From the NCBI GenBank assembly GCA_003762615.1, contig RIAZ01000006.1:62001-126000 (forward strand): DNA of 64,000 nucleotides, in the 5' to 3' direction. Under the pieces are notes generated by a model. That model made no database searches. It saw only the letters and a list, made by a program, of their open reading frames with translations, and was not told where the DNA came from. Every line of letters begins with the position of its first letter. The stretch's first letter is position 1. Below, piece after piece: positions 32,332-40,711 of this stretch. Made by a program: the position numbers and the translations under genes. The stretch is from Muribaculaceae bacterium Isolate-037 (Harlan) (lineage in GTDB: Bacteria; Bacteroidota; Bacteroidia; Bacteroidales; Muribaculaceae).

Positions 32332-33900
32332 TCACAGGTCTTTGATAATCCAACTGTCAAGACTCCGTGTGTGGCTTGAAAAGTTGGCTCCTATGCCGAT
32401 GATTCTCCTGCCGTCTGCCTTGAATGGTATTGGGTAATGATTCCGAGTGATTTGATTTATAGCCTCTTCTGCCGACTTGTCAATCTTAAATTCAAACAGA
32501 TAAATGTAGTTATCGGTTGTTATGACGAGATCAATCCGTCCTGATGAGGTCTGGTATTCTATACGTGTGTAGAATCCAAGTAATTTCGCAAGAATAAAGA
32601 CCACATCCTGATAGTGTTGTTCAAGATGCTTCAGATCAAACGAGTCATATTGGAAATCAGAGAACAGGCTTTGCAGGCGAACCATGAAACTCTCTACATC
32701 CCCTTTCTCAATCTCTTTTACAAAGCGTATAATCTCAAATTCTGTTTTCTGCGAAGGGATAGGGGTGTAGAGTGGCATTAATTGATTCAGAAAACCGGAT
32801 TCTACCTCTTTGTTGGGGAAATCGAGTGTGACGGTGTTGAGGCGGGTGTCATGACTTTTTATTGTGAGATAGCCGCTTTGGTAAAGCACCGGAACAATGT
32901 CGGTGAGTTCCAAAGACACATCGGTAAGTTGTGAGGTTGTTGTCTCATAGTCCGTCAGTTCTTGCAGAGGAAACTTATTGAATTTAATGAGCCTAACCAA
33001 GAAAGAGGGCGTGCCGGTCTTAAACCAATAATTATCAAAACTCTCGTCAGAGATGGATTTGAGCACACTGAATGGATTATAGATTTCCGTTGTGTCGGTG
33101 GGGGAGAAGCGATAGCCATCATAATTCTCTTTAAGAAGATTATAAATCTCCTCTTTTGTTGTATTGAGTGATGCGGCAAAATCTTCAATCCCCTTGTCGA
33201 AATATTTGTGCAGTTCTTCAGCTGTGATACCGCAGATGCCGCTGTATTTCTTGTTAAGCGAGATATCATTAAGATTGTTGAGATCGCTGAAGATGCTTAG
33301 TTGACCGAATCTTGTCACTCCGGTCAGCATGGCGAATTTGATATGTCGGTCCTGACTCTTCAGATTGCTATAGAATGAGCGGAGAATATTGCGGCATTTT
33401 TCTTGCAATGTTGGATTCCCGACAGTCTCTAAGGTAGGTTTATCGTATTCGTCAACAAGAATCACTACCTGATTGCCGGTCTGTTGATGCGCTTGGATAA
33501 TAATCTCCTTAAATCTGAGGCTATAGGGTATATCATGGTTTGTAGGTATGTCATATTCATTCTCCCATCGTAAAAGAAAATCCTCAATAAATGAGGGCAG
33601 ACGGTCGTGCGAATCAATTGTGCAACCCGACAGATCAAGATGCAGTACGGGATATTTGTCCCAAGTATGGTCATGTTTGGATATTGCGAGTCCGTTGAAA
33701 AATTCACGATTCCCTTTGAAATACTCCTCAATGGTGGATAGCAGCAATGATTTGCCGAACCGGCGCGGGCGGCTGAGAAAGTAATATTTCCCTTCCGCAA
33801 TGAGCCTATATATATATTCGGTTTTGTCAATATATATGTATCCTCCTTCTCTTATTTCTGAAAAGGATTGTATCCCGATGGGGTATCGTAAATTTGACAT
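32332..33900 (-). CDS. AAA-ATPase-like/PD-(D/E)XK protein (DUF1703 type)
   Basis: This 522-residue protein pairs an N-terminal AAA-ATPase_like domain with a C-terminal PD-(D/E)XK nuclease-like domain. Walker A is SRPRRFGKSLL (about 43-53), Walker B is VVILVDEYDKP (about 145-155) and a sensor-like MLTGVTRFGQLSIFSDLNNL follows. The nuclease-like motif reads GRIDLVITTDNYIYLFEFKI (about 475-495), with D and ExK. Such genes are numerous in Bacteroidales, often orphan and variable between strains; a mobile or defence-related role has been suggested but is not established. A promoter box lies at 33965-33973. Confidence 0.9.
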   Translation of the reverse strand: MSNLRYPIGIQSFSEIREGGYIYIDKTEYIYRLIAEGKYYFLSRPRRFGKSLLLSTIEEYFKGNREFFNGLAISKHDHTWDKYPVLHLDLSGCTIDSHDRLPSFIEDFLLRWENEYDIPTNHDIPYSLRFKEIIIQAHQQTGNQVVILVDEYDKPTLETVGNPTLQEKCRNILRSFYSNLKSQDRHIKFAMLTGVTRFGQLSIFSDLNNLNDISLNKKYSGICGITAEELHKYFDKGIEDFAASLNTTKEEIYNLLKENYDGYRFSPTDTTEIYNPFSVLKSISDESFDNYWFKTGTPSFLVRLIKFNKFPLQELTDYETTTSQLTDVSLELTDIVPVLYQSGYLTIKSHDTRLNTVTLDFPNKEVESGFLNQLMPLYTPIPSQKTEFEIIRFVKEIEKGDVESFMVRLQSLFSDFQYDSFDLKHLEQHYQDVVFILAKLLGFYTRIEYQTSSGRIDLVITTDNYIYLFEFKIDKSAEEAINQITRNHYPIPFKADGRRIIGIGANFSSHTRSLDSWIIKDL

Positions 33901-33964
33901 GATTCAAATATTTTATGATTCCTGCAAAATTCATTGAAGTTTAGACAACTCCCGTAGTATTTCT

Positions 33965-33973
33965 GCAAAGATA
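33965..33973 (-). promoter_or_regulatory. -7 box for the DUF1703 gene
   Basis: The minus strand reads TATCTTTGC, about 65 bases before the start codon. Confidence 0.5.
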
Positions 33974-34056
33974 ATTAAACTTTTATGTATTTGGATTACA
34001 TTTTATAAAAATATCATGAAATTCTTGCCAATGGATTGAGTTTAATTGAAATATAA

Positions 34057-34074
34057 TGAAGTTTAGACAACTTC
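34057..34074. repeat. Short inverted repeat TGAAGTTTAGACAACTTC
   Basis: GAAGTT and AACTTC enclose a five-base loop. A near copy lies at 33934-33950 and related GACAACTT words occur at 36838-36870 in inverted pairs around the GH31/GH43 spacer. Function unknown. Confidence 0.5.
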
Positions 34075-34083
34075 TTATAAGAG

Positions 34084-34110
34084 AAAGGTCCCGCATGGGG
34101 CGAGACCTTT
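34084..34110 (-). terminator. Hairpin after GH31
   Basis: AAAGGTC and GACCTTT with inner CGC/GCG pairs form a stem about 50 bases after the GH31 stop codon. Confidence 0.6.
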
Positions 34111-34161
34111 GAAACAAACCTTATTTTGATTATTTGAAACAATCCTTATCTTGACGATTAT

Positions 34162-36687
34162 TTAGCGGAGTGCGGGATTCGCCACGCTCTTGAAGCGGGT
34201 AGTGCGTTCCGGATTCACGTTCATCTTTTCAAGCACTGCGGGGATTGACTCGTAGCAGGCGTTGAACGTGTTGAGTATCTCGTTGAGTTGGGCGGGACGG
34301 TAGGTGATGTCAAGCGGTGTGCGCTCCAGAATACCCATATCGTCGCTCAAAACCACCCCGGCATCATTACGGCGAAGGTCACTGACTGCCTTGCCAGCCC
34401 TGCGCATACGTCCAGCAGCACCGTCAGTGCCGACTGTCTGCGCATCAGAGGAATAGGCTATCTGAATATCAGCACCCTTTGCCGTGCTGATCTCTCCAAG
34501 ATTAACTATGAGGGAAAGATCGTTGCCGTCATAGATGAAATCTGTCTTCTTGCCGTTGACTGTCACCGCTGTCGGCACAGCCGATGAGATGACTTTCACT
34601 GAATATTTCCTTTCCGACGGCTTATCGGCATAGCTGCCGACTGCCGGGGAGATCTTCACGTCGAGAGTATTGCCCGTGCGCTGATAGCCGAGGGTAGTGG
34701 TGGCGTTCTGCGACACGTAGTTCTGATCGTCGCCGTTATCCTCATACATGACGAAACTGCCTGAATTGCTTCCCGGATAGATATTTACCTGTATAGGTTC
34801 GGCATTATTGTTGAGGTTCTGCGGATTAGCGGGATAGGAGGGGAGTATGGAGCCGGCCTTTATATAGATAGGATACTCATCGAGCGAGAAATAGCGTTCG
34901 ATGTTCTGTCCGCCGTTGAGAAGAGTGCCGGTGTGAAGTTCCCACCAGTCGTTGCCTTCCGGCAACCATACGTTGTGGCTTGAAGACTCTCCCGACATGG
35001 GGTTGGTGATAGGAGAGACGAGGATATTGTCGCCAAACATGTAGTCGTTCTTCCTGTCGTAAGCAGCTGATGCTGTCGGATAGTCGTAATACATCGGTCG
35101 GCAGAGTGATATTCCGTCGTCATAGCATTTGCGTGCCATCGTATAGATGTAGGGCACCATCTCGTAGCGTTGCTTTATGGTCTTCACCAATACGTCCATA
35201 TCATCGTGAGAAAATACCCACGGCTCCTTATTGAGGGTGGAACTTTTTGTGGAGTGGGTACGCATGACCGGACTGAGTGCGCCGAACTGCATCCAGCGGA
35301 TATACATCTCCGGGATAATCTCTCCTGACTGATGACCACCGAGATCATGGCTCCAGTAGCCATATAGCACATTGGATGCTGTTGAGTTGAAATATGGCTG
35401 ATAGTCGAGCGATTCCCAAGTGATGTGGGAGTCGCCGGAGAAACCTATCTGATAACGATGGTTGCCGAGTCCGCCCCATCTGTGATAGAGCATCGGACGT
35501 TTCTTTGAATTGCGTTCCATGTCGGTGAAGAAGCAATAGTTGAGCCACCACGTATTGTTTAGCCCTGCCACCGCCTTATCTTCAGGCCACTGTTGCCAGT
35601 CGAGCCACCAGAAGTCCACGCCATCCTTCTCGTAGGGATGGAACACACGGTTGAACATTGAGTTCATGAATTTCTTGTCGCTTGCAAGCCATTCCACGGT
35701 CTTCTTGGAGGCGGGGTCGATGCCCATGTCTTTTGCCACGTCGGCATACTGCGTCTCGTATGCTGCCACGCCATCGGCGGGATGAAGATTGAGTGTCACT
35801 TTCAGGTCATTATCCTTTATATGGTTAAGGAGTTTGCGATAGTCGGGAAACAGACGGTCGTTCCATGTATATCCGGTCCACCCGCCGCGTCCCTCATCGG
35901 TGTTGTGCCAATCCATGTCAATCACGAGCACGTCGAGAGGAATATTATAGTTTTGGAAAGACTTGATGAGGTTTCTCAGTTCCGCATCACTATAGGCATA
36001 ATATCGGCTCCACCAGTATCCGAAGGCATAGCGGGGAGGGAGGGGCACCTTGCCGGAGAGGATGGTGAAATCCTTCAGTGCCTTCTTGTAGTTGTCGCCG
36101 TATGCGAGAAAATACCAGTCCTGGGAGTCTGAATTGTCAGAGCGTTTCTTAACCCAAGCCCAATCCGAGTCGTCGAAAAGGAAATTGGAGGAATCGTCAA
36201 TGAGCGTCCAACCGTCGGTAGCCAATAGACCGTCAGGCATAGGCACCTCGTCGCGTCCGTCAAACTTGCTGCCGTTCATGCGGTCGAGAGTACGGAGCGT
36301 GCCGCCGAGATTCCCTTTCTGGCTATCGCCGGGCTTCCAGATGAAAGCCGGGGTGACACCCCTCATGGAGGAGATCTTAAGATTATTCTTGTCGAAGGCA
36401 CCGGTCTTCTTATATTCGATTTTCATGATGCCGGTAGAGATTGTCACCATGTTTTTCTTGTCTTTCACGGAATATTTCACTTCCGGATAATCACGGTTGA
36501 CAGCCACAAAGGATGGGTCATCGACAAAATTTCCCGAGGGGGAATACTCAAGTCGTGCCAGCCCGTCAGTGACGAGCGTTATGCGCACATTCTTATCCTT
36601 ATACGCGACATTATCAGATGCGTCAGCGACAAAGATACACATCAGCGAACATATCGCTGAAATGATTAAAATAGAAATCCGATTCAT
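34162..36687 (-). CDS. Glycoside hydrolase family 31 (alpha-glycosidase)
   Basis: This 841-residue exported enzyme (signal peptide MNRISILIISAICSLMCIFVADA) has the GH31 layout: an N-terminal beta domain, a TIM barrel at about 215-540 and DUF5110-type C-terminal domains. The nucleophile is Asp363 (FWWLDWQQW) and the likely acid/base is Asp419 (GFSGDSHITWE). The nucleophile motif differs from the classic DMNE form, which marks a subgroup with alpha-glucosidase or alpha-xylosidase-like members. A last ~80-residue stretch is non-catalytic. It is divergent from a GH43 gene, and both may act on one glycan. Substrate not decided. Confidence 0.92.
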   Translation of the reverse strand: MNRISILIISAICSLMCIFVADASDNVAYKDKNVRITLVTDGLARLEYSPSGNFVDDPSFVAVNRDYPEVKYSVKDKKNMVTISTGIMKIEYKKTGAFDKNNLKISSMRGVTPAFIWKPGDSQKGNLGGTLRTLDRMNGSKFDGRDEVPMPDGLLATDGWTLIDDSSNFLFDDSDWAWVKKRSDNSDSQDWYFLAYGDNYKKALKDFTILSGKVPLPPRYAFGYWWSRYYAYSDAELRNLIKSFQNYNIPLDVLVIDMDWHNTDEGRGGWTGYTWNDRLFPDYRKLLNHIKDNDLKVTLNLHPADGVAAYETQYADVAKDMGIDPASKKTVEWLASDKKFMNSMFNRVFHPYEKDGVDFWWLDWQQWPEDKAVAGLNNTWWLNYCFFTDMERNSKKRPMLYHRWGGLGNHRYQIGFSGDSHITWESLDYQPYFNSTASNVLYGYWSHDLGGHQSGEIIPEMYIRWMQFGALSPVMRTHSTKSSTLNKEPWVFSHDDMDVLVKTIKQRYEMVPYIYTMARKCYDDGISLCRPMYYDYPTASAAYDRKNDYMFGDNILVSPITNPMSGESSSHNVWLPEGNDWWELHTGTLLNGGQNIERYFSLDEYPIYIKAGSILPSYPANPQNLNNNAEPIQVNIYPGSNSGSFVMYEDNGDDQNYVSQNATTTLGYQRTGNTLDVKISPAVGSYADKPSERKYSVKVISSAVPTAVTVNGKKTDFIYDGNDLSLIVNLGEISTAKGADIQIAYSSDAQTVGTDGAAGRMRRAGKAVSDLRRNDAGVVLSDDMGILERTPLDITYRPAQLNEILNTFNACYESIPAVLEKMNVNPERTTRFKSVANPALR

Positions 36688-36748
36688 AAAGAGAAGATAT
36701 GTATGGAAAATATGGTTATAATTGGGTTATAGGTTATTCATGTGAACA

Positions 36749-36756
36749 CAAAGGTA
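36749..36756 (-). promoter_or_regulatory. -7 box for GH31
   Basis: The minus strand reads TACCTTTG, a match to TAnnTTTG, about 62 bases before the GH31 start. Confidence 0.45.
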
Positions 36757-36802
36757 GTAAACAAACTCCGATTATGAAAATGTTATTTATAAAAAAATGT
36801 GT

Positions 36803-36811
36803 TATATTTGC
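36803..36811 (+). promoter_or_regulatory. -7 box for GH43
   Basis: TATATTTGC lies 75 bases before the chosen GH43 start at 36886. Confidence 0.55.
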
Positions 36812-36885
36812 AGAGAAATTGGTAAACATAGGAATTTAAGTTGTCTTGGCTTGTGAGGTTTGGACAACTTGTTATAATTTGTGAT

Positions 36886-37803
36886 ATGAAATTTAGGTTT
36901 GCAGGAATGGTGGCATTCATGCTGGGGAATGCTGTGGCTATGGCTGTCGAGCCGGTAGTGCTTGCCGACCCGACTGTCTTAGTGGATGGTAAAACTTATT
37001 ATCTGTATGGCACGTCAGGTGTGGACTCGAATCTCGGATTCCCTTATTGTAAGTCGGAGAATCTGTCTGATTGGAAGGATAGTTATCGTCTTGCGTTGGC
37101 GAGAATAGATGGCAATATTTTCGGCACGAAATGGTTCTGGGCTCCGCAGGTGTTTAAGCATGACGGGAAGTATTATATGTTCTATACCGCCAATGAGCGG
37201 ATTGCGTATGCTATGGCGGATTCTCCTGCCGGACCGTTTACCGGCGGCGGTGAGATTGTGTCAGACATAAATCAGATAGATCCGTTCGTGTTTTTTGATG
37301 ACGACGGTTCTGCCATACTCTATCATGTGCGCCTTGACAGGGGCAACAGGATATATGCCGTGCGTCTTTCTCCCGACTTGTCGAGGATGCAGGGGAAACC
37401 GGTGGAATGTATATCTGCCGTATTGCCGTGGGAGAATACGGCGTCGTCTGAATGGGGTGTGACGGAGGGCCCCACCGTGATAAAACGTGGGGATGAATAC
37501 GTGATGTTCTACAGTGCTAATGATTTCCGTAATCCGGATTATGCCGTGGGTATCGCCACTGCCTCCTCACCGTTCGGTCCGTGGCACAAGCGTCCAGCCC
37601 CGATAATCCACCGCTCGAATATCGGAAGGAACGGCACGGGACACGGCGACCTGTTTACCGATAAGGATGGCAATCTCTGCTATGTCTTCCATGTGCATAA
37701 CACTGACGAGGAGGTGTCGCCACGTCGCACCATGATAGTGAATCTTGACAAGGAGACGCTTACCCCTATCGTTGAGACTCTGCGTGAACTGACCATCAAC
37801 TGA
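36886..37803 (+). CDS. Glycoside hydrolase family 43
   Basis: This ~305-residue exported protein has a short signal peptide and a five-bladed propeller of the GH43 type. Catalytic residues fit the family: Asp28 (VLADPTVLVDG) as base, Asp132 (NQIDPFVFFDDDG) as the pKa-tuning residue and Glu194 (VTEGPTVIKRG) as acid. GH43 enzymes cut arabinofuranosides, xylosides or galactans. The ATG at 36886 (MKFRFAGMVAF) is preferred over a TTG 15 codons upstream because only it gives a clean signal peptide. It is divergent from GH31. Substrate not decided. Confidence 0.9.
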   Translation: MKFRFAGMVAFMLGNAVAMAVEPVVLADPTVLVDGKTYYLYGTSGVDSNLGFPYCKSENLSDWKDSYRLALARIDGNIFGTKWFWAPQVFKHDGKYYMFYTANERIAYAMADSPAGPFTGGGEIVSDINQIDPFVFFDDDGSAILYHVRLDRGNRIYAVRLSPDLSRMQGKPVECISAVLPWENTASSEWGVTEGPTVIKRGDEYVMFYSANDFRNPDYAVGIATASSPFGPWHKRPAPIIHRSNIGRNGTGHGDLFTDKDGNLCYVFHVHNTDEEVSPRRTMIVNLDKETLTPIVETLRELTIN

Positions 37804-37832
37804 AAAACGTTATCAACTACGTCACATTTAAT

Positions 37833-37871
37833 TTACGCCCCATTTCAATTGACTAAGAGATGGGGCGTATT
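37833..37871. terminator. Bidirectional terminator between GH43 and the Nim-like gene
   Basis: TACGCCCCAT (37834-37843) and ATGGGGCGTA (37860-37869) form a 10-bp stem between convergent genes. One arm covers the last codons of the Nim-like gene. Confidence 0.75.
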
Positions 37872-38338
37872 AGTTCGATTGCCTCTTTACCGGTCATAGT
37901 CTCAATATCAAGACGTAAAATCTTGACATGGCTGATGCATTTGTTTATTTCAGATGAGCTGTCAATACCCGGAGAATATTTGTCGCACAATAGCAGAAGT
38001 CCTTTCATGATTTCAGAGTCATCATCAACGACTTTAATCCTTCCATTCACAATGACGCTTCTGAAATAGGATGTAAATTCTTCCGGCACAATTTTGTCTT
38101 GTGCGACCACACAGAATGAACACCTTGACTCGTGATTGATGCAATCGATCTTGTGTCCCGTCACGGCACTGTGAAAATAGATTGAGCTATTTCCGTCGTA
38201 TGCGAAGCTCAACGGTACTCCGTATGGTGAGCCATCTGCATTAGTGAGAGATAAGATTCCATTTGTGGATGCACAAAGAATTTTCTTTGATGCCTCATCA
38301 GAGATTTGCTGTTTGAAACGACGCATTCTATAGTCCAT
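37853..38338 (-). CDS. Pyridoxamine-phosphate-oxidase-fold flavoprotein (Nim-like)
   Basis: This 161-residue protein has the split-barrel FMN-binding fold. The sequence MRRFKQQISDEASKKIL, then NGILSLTNADGSPYGVPLSFAYD, IYFHSAVTGHKIDCINHESRCSFCVVAQDKIVPEEFTSYFRSVIVNGR and TGKEAIELI, follows the Nim-like group of Bacteroidales. Some Nim proteins reduce 5-nitroimidazole drugs to inactive amines; most are housekeeping flavoproteins of unknown role. Sequence alone does not show whether this one gives resistance. It ends next to the convergent GH43 gene. Confidence 0.88.
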   Translation of the reverse strand: MDYRMRRFKQQISDEASKKILCASTNGILSLTNADGSPYGVPLSFAYDGNSSIYFHSAVTGHKIDCINHESRCSFCVVAQDKIVPEEFTSYFRSVIVNGRIKVVDDDSEIMKGLLLLCDKYSPGIDSSSEINKCISHVKILRLDIETMTGKEAIELIRPIS

Positions 38339-38383
38339 AAGTACAAATGAAATTTTAGAAATCAGTTTATAATTTGAATATCA

Positions 38384-38713
38384 TTAAGCTGCTGATACAG
38401 CTTTCAGTCCCACGATTGAAAGTATGAGTGTGGATATAAAGAAAATACGCGCGAATGTAGCGGGTTCTTTGAAGAAAATTATACCGATTAGGACGGTTCC
38501 CACCGCACCTATCCCTGTCCATACCGGATATGCCGTACCCAACGGGATAGACTGGGTGGCTTTTGCAAGCAATCCCATGCTCAAAACTGTAAAGAGAAGA
38601 AAACCTGCCATCCAAGCCAAGTACTCGATCCCTGACACATCCTTTGCTCGTCCGAGGCAATATGTGAAGCCCACTTCACACAGCCCGGCAATAATAAGAA
38701 TAATCCAATTCAT
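38384..38713 (-). CDS. Small multidrug-resistance family exporter (Gdx/SugE-like)
   Basis: This 109-residue inner-membrane protein has four helices. Glu13 (IAGLCEVGF) is the conserved substrate/proton residue. The middle motif LGTAYPVWTGIGAVGTVLIGIIFFKEP resembles the Gdx (SugE) branch, which exports guanidinium, more than the EmrE/Qac drug branch. The start at 38713 (MNWIILIIAGL) is preferred over a frame that begins 46 codons upstream and lacks sense. The usual family length is 105-110. No guanidine riboswitch was recognised upstream. SMR pumps work as dimers, and this is a single gene, so a homodimer is likely. Confidence 0.88.
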   Translation of the reverse strand: MNWIILIIAGLCEVGFTYCLGRAKDVSGIEYLAWMAGFLLFTVLSMGLLAKATQSIPLGTAYPVWTGIGAVGTVLIGIIFFKEPATFARIFFISTLILSIVGLKAVSAA

Positions 38714-38780
38714 AAGTAAATGTAATCCTATTGAGGGCTGCAGCAAAAACCGGCGTCTCCTTCCAAGGAGTTTATCCGTT

Positions 38781-38789
38781 GCAAAGTTA
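38781..38789 (-). promoter_or_regulatory. -7 box for the SMR gene
   Basis: The minus strand reads TAACTTTGC, about 68 bases before the SMR start. The leader holds a CTCCTT/AAGGAG hairpin (about 38758-38771). Confidence 0.55.
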
Positions 38790-38917
38790 CAAAAATAATC
38801 CGAATTCCTCCCAACAAATATGCAGTTAACACATGTTTTGAAATTCCTCAACTACAAGATTTGTGAGTCCTAAACAGGAAAATTCAAATATTTCATCTAT
38901 GAGTGAAATGTTTTATG

Positions 38918-38926
38918 TAACTTTGC
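38918..38926 (+). promoter_or_regulatory. -7 box for the toxin-antitoxin pair
   Basis: TAACTTTGC lies 27 bases before the toxin start at 38953. This box decides that start against an open frame beginning at 38863. Confidence 0.6.
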
Positions 38927-38952
38927 GTTATAGAATAAAGATATTTAAGAGT

Positions 38953-39423
38953 ATGAGTGAAGTCGAATTATACCTTATCCAAGATGGAGATAACTGCACA
39001 ATATACACTTTGCAGTTCCTCCGTGATACCGAGAATGAGTTTGAAAAGTTTATTTCTAAATTCAAGGAGAGTGCCGAGTATAGCGAGGACTATATCCGTA
39101 TCGCCGCTTTTATCAGTCGGATAGCACGTACTGGGGCGTCGGAACGTTATTTCCGACAAGAGGGAAAGATGAATGATTCGGTTGTGGCGTTACCGGTCAT
39201 ATCCTCCAAATTGCGTCTGTATTGCTTGCGATTATCTGACAAAATCCTTATTCTTGGAAATGGAGGCGTAAAGTCAACTCGCACATACGATGAAGATCCA
39301 ACGCTGAAAGGATATGTCATGACTCTGCAAAAATTTGAGAACCTTCTACGACAAGGTATCGAGGATGGATCCGTGACACTTACTGAAACGACAATAGGAA
39401 CTGACAATATATTTGAGTTATGA
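38953..39423 (+). CDS. HigB-like toxin of a type II toxin-antitoxin system
   Basis: This ~156-residue protein begins MSEVELYLIQDGDNCTI. The middle part SKLRLYCLRLSDKILILGNGGVKSTRTYDEDPTL is close to RelE/HigB-type (phage Gp49-like) toxins, which cut mRNA on the ribosome. The charged region near the end (LKGYVMTLQKFENLLRQG) is also usual. It overlaps the antitoxin gene by the ATGA quartet, so the toxin is translated first, as in HigBA systems. It is slightly longer than most RelE toxins (90-120 residues). Family is fairly sure; activity is untested. Confidence 0.8.
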   Translation: MSEVELYLIQDGDNCTIYTLQFLRDTENEFEKFISKFKESAEYSEDYIRIAAFISRIARTGASERYFRQEGKMNDSVVALPVISSKLRLYCLRLSDKILILGNGGVKSTRTYDEDPTLKGYVMTLQKFENLLRQGIEDGSVTLTETTIGTDNIFEL

Positions 39424-39686
39424 AACGCACGACAAGATCACTTGAAGAAATGTTAGGCCCCATTCCGGAAACGGTAAAGGCAGAGGTTGACCTTTCGTTT
39501 GAAATTTCCGACCGCATAGACCTCTTGATGCGCGAGCGAGGGTTGACAAAGAAACAATTTGCTGATGCCCTCGGTCGTCGTCCGAGTGAAATCACTAAGT
39601 GGTTGAGCGGGCAGCACAACTTTACCATCTCCACACTCGCCATGCTTTCATCATTCTTCGGACAGCCGATAGTAACTGTGGGCTAA
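39420..39686 (+). CDS. XRE-type antitoxin (HigA-like)
   Basis: This 88-residue protein has a Cro/CI-type helix-turn-helix (about residues 37-80, MRERGLTKKQFADALGRRPSEITKWLSGQHNFTISTLAML). The first 30 residues probably contact the toxin. Its start overlaps the toxin stop by four bases. Such antitoxins bind the toxin and repress their own promoter. Confidence 0.88.
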   Translation: MKRTTRSLEEMLGPIPETVKAEVDLSFEISDRIDLLMRERGLTKKQFADALGRRPSEITKWLSGQHNFTISTLAMLSSFFGQPIVTVG

Positions 39687-39835
39687 CACTTGGATTCCAA
39701 GTATTATATGTCAAGAAAACAGTAAAATGATTTCTGTTTATTGCACTGATGGTTTACATTACGCGCAGACAGTCTTGCCTGACTTTTTGGATAAGAATAG
39801 AAAAATATAACCATATTCATAAAACATCTTAAAAT

Positions 39836-40711
39836 ATGCGCAAATTTTTTATAGTATTCTCATTTATATTGTTATCAACTATAACATTATCAGTATCAGC
39901 TCAAACCTACGAATTGCACTTAGATGACAAAGATAGTGGAAGAGGGCAGACTAAAGTAAGTCTTCCGATTACTGTTGATACTGCAAAATGGAGTATCGTC
40001 TATATTCACGTAAGGAAAGATACCTTTTTGAATCAAGAAAGGACTGATTTTGAGATGCTGCAGGTCGGAGATACGCATAGATGGTACGGAGGATATGGTG
40101 ACTTTCGACTGGATTCCATACAAAGGGTCGATCCCGATAAATTGACCCGTATGAATCATAGTGAATGCTTAAAATTCATGAATGAAGTTAAAACCGTGAG
40201 TGAGGAAATGCTCATTTCGTTGCAAACGGACTCTCTTGACTTTTATGACAGAGTATTCTTAGATAGTTATCGTTATGCAGAACCAGTCCCTGTTTTTGAC
40301 TGGAAACTTGAGGATGAGTCATGCAAAGTAATGGGTTACACCTGCTTCAAGGCTACCGCCCACTGGAGAGGCCGTGACTGGACTGCCTGGTATTCCGACA
40401 TCCCTGCCCCTTACGGACCTTGGAAGTTTAATGGTCTTCCCGGTCTGATTCTACGTCTTGAAGACTCCACCGGATCTCATCTTTTTGAGGCAATCGAGAC
40501 AAAAAACACACCTGCTCCATTTGGCTATCCAAAGAAAAAATACATCAACATTACAAGAATTAAATTCAACTCTGCATTGAAGTACTACAAGGAGAATGCG
40601 GCAGACATTATAAAAAAATCAAATATGATTCAGTCTATATCTTCTTCTTCGGGTTCAAATAAAAAGAAAGGGAAAAGGTGTCTTTTCTTCGTGCCCATAG
40701 AACTTGAATGA
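39836..40711 (+). CDS. GLPGLI family exported protein
   Basis: This 291-residue protein has a signal peptide (MRKFFIVFSFILLSTITLSVSAQ) and the signature NGLPGLILRLED near residue 205, after FKATAHWRGRDWTAWYSDIPAPYGPWKF. GLPGLI proteins are a Bacteroidetes family of unknown function that is usually found with a TonB-linked receptor. Here the receptor gene follows with a four-base ATGA overlap, so the two are coupled. The C-terminus is basic and Ser/Lys-rich. Confidence 0.88.
   Translation: MRKFFIVFSFILLSTITLSVSAQTYELHLDDKDSGRGQTKVSLPITVDTAKWSIVYIHVRKDTFLNQERTDFEMLQVGDTHRWYGGYGDFRLDSIQRVDPDKLTRMNHSECLKFMNEVKTVSEEMLISLQTDSLDFYDRVFLDSYRYAEPVPVFDWKLEDESCKVMGYTCFKATAHWRGRDWTAWYSDIPAPYGPWKFNGLPGLILRLEDSTGSHLFEAIETKNTPAPFGYPKKKYINITRIKFNSALKYYKENAADIIKKSNMIQSISSSSGSNKKKGKRCLFFVPIELE

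Noticed and set aside
38714..38775. Guanidine riboswitch before the SMR exporter
   Set aside because: The leader has one short hairpin but not the paired ACGR loops or the ykkC pattern, so no riboswitch was called.
38863..38952. Earlier start of the HigB-like gene
   Set aside because: The promoter box at 38918-38926 lies inside this extension, so transcripts begin after it.
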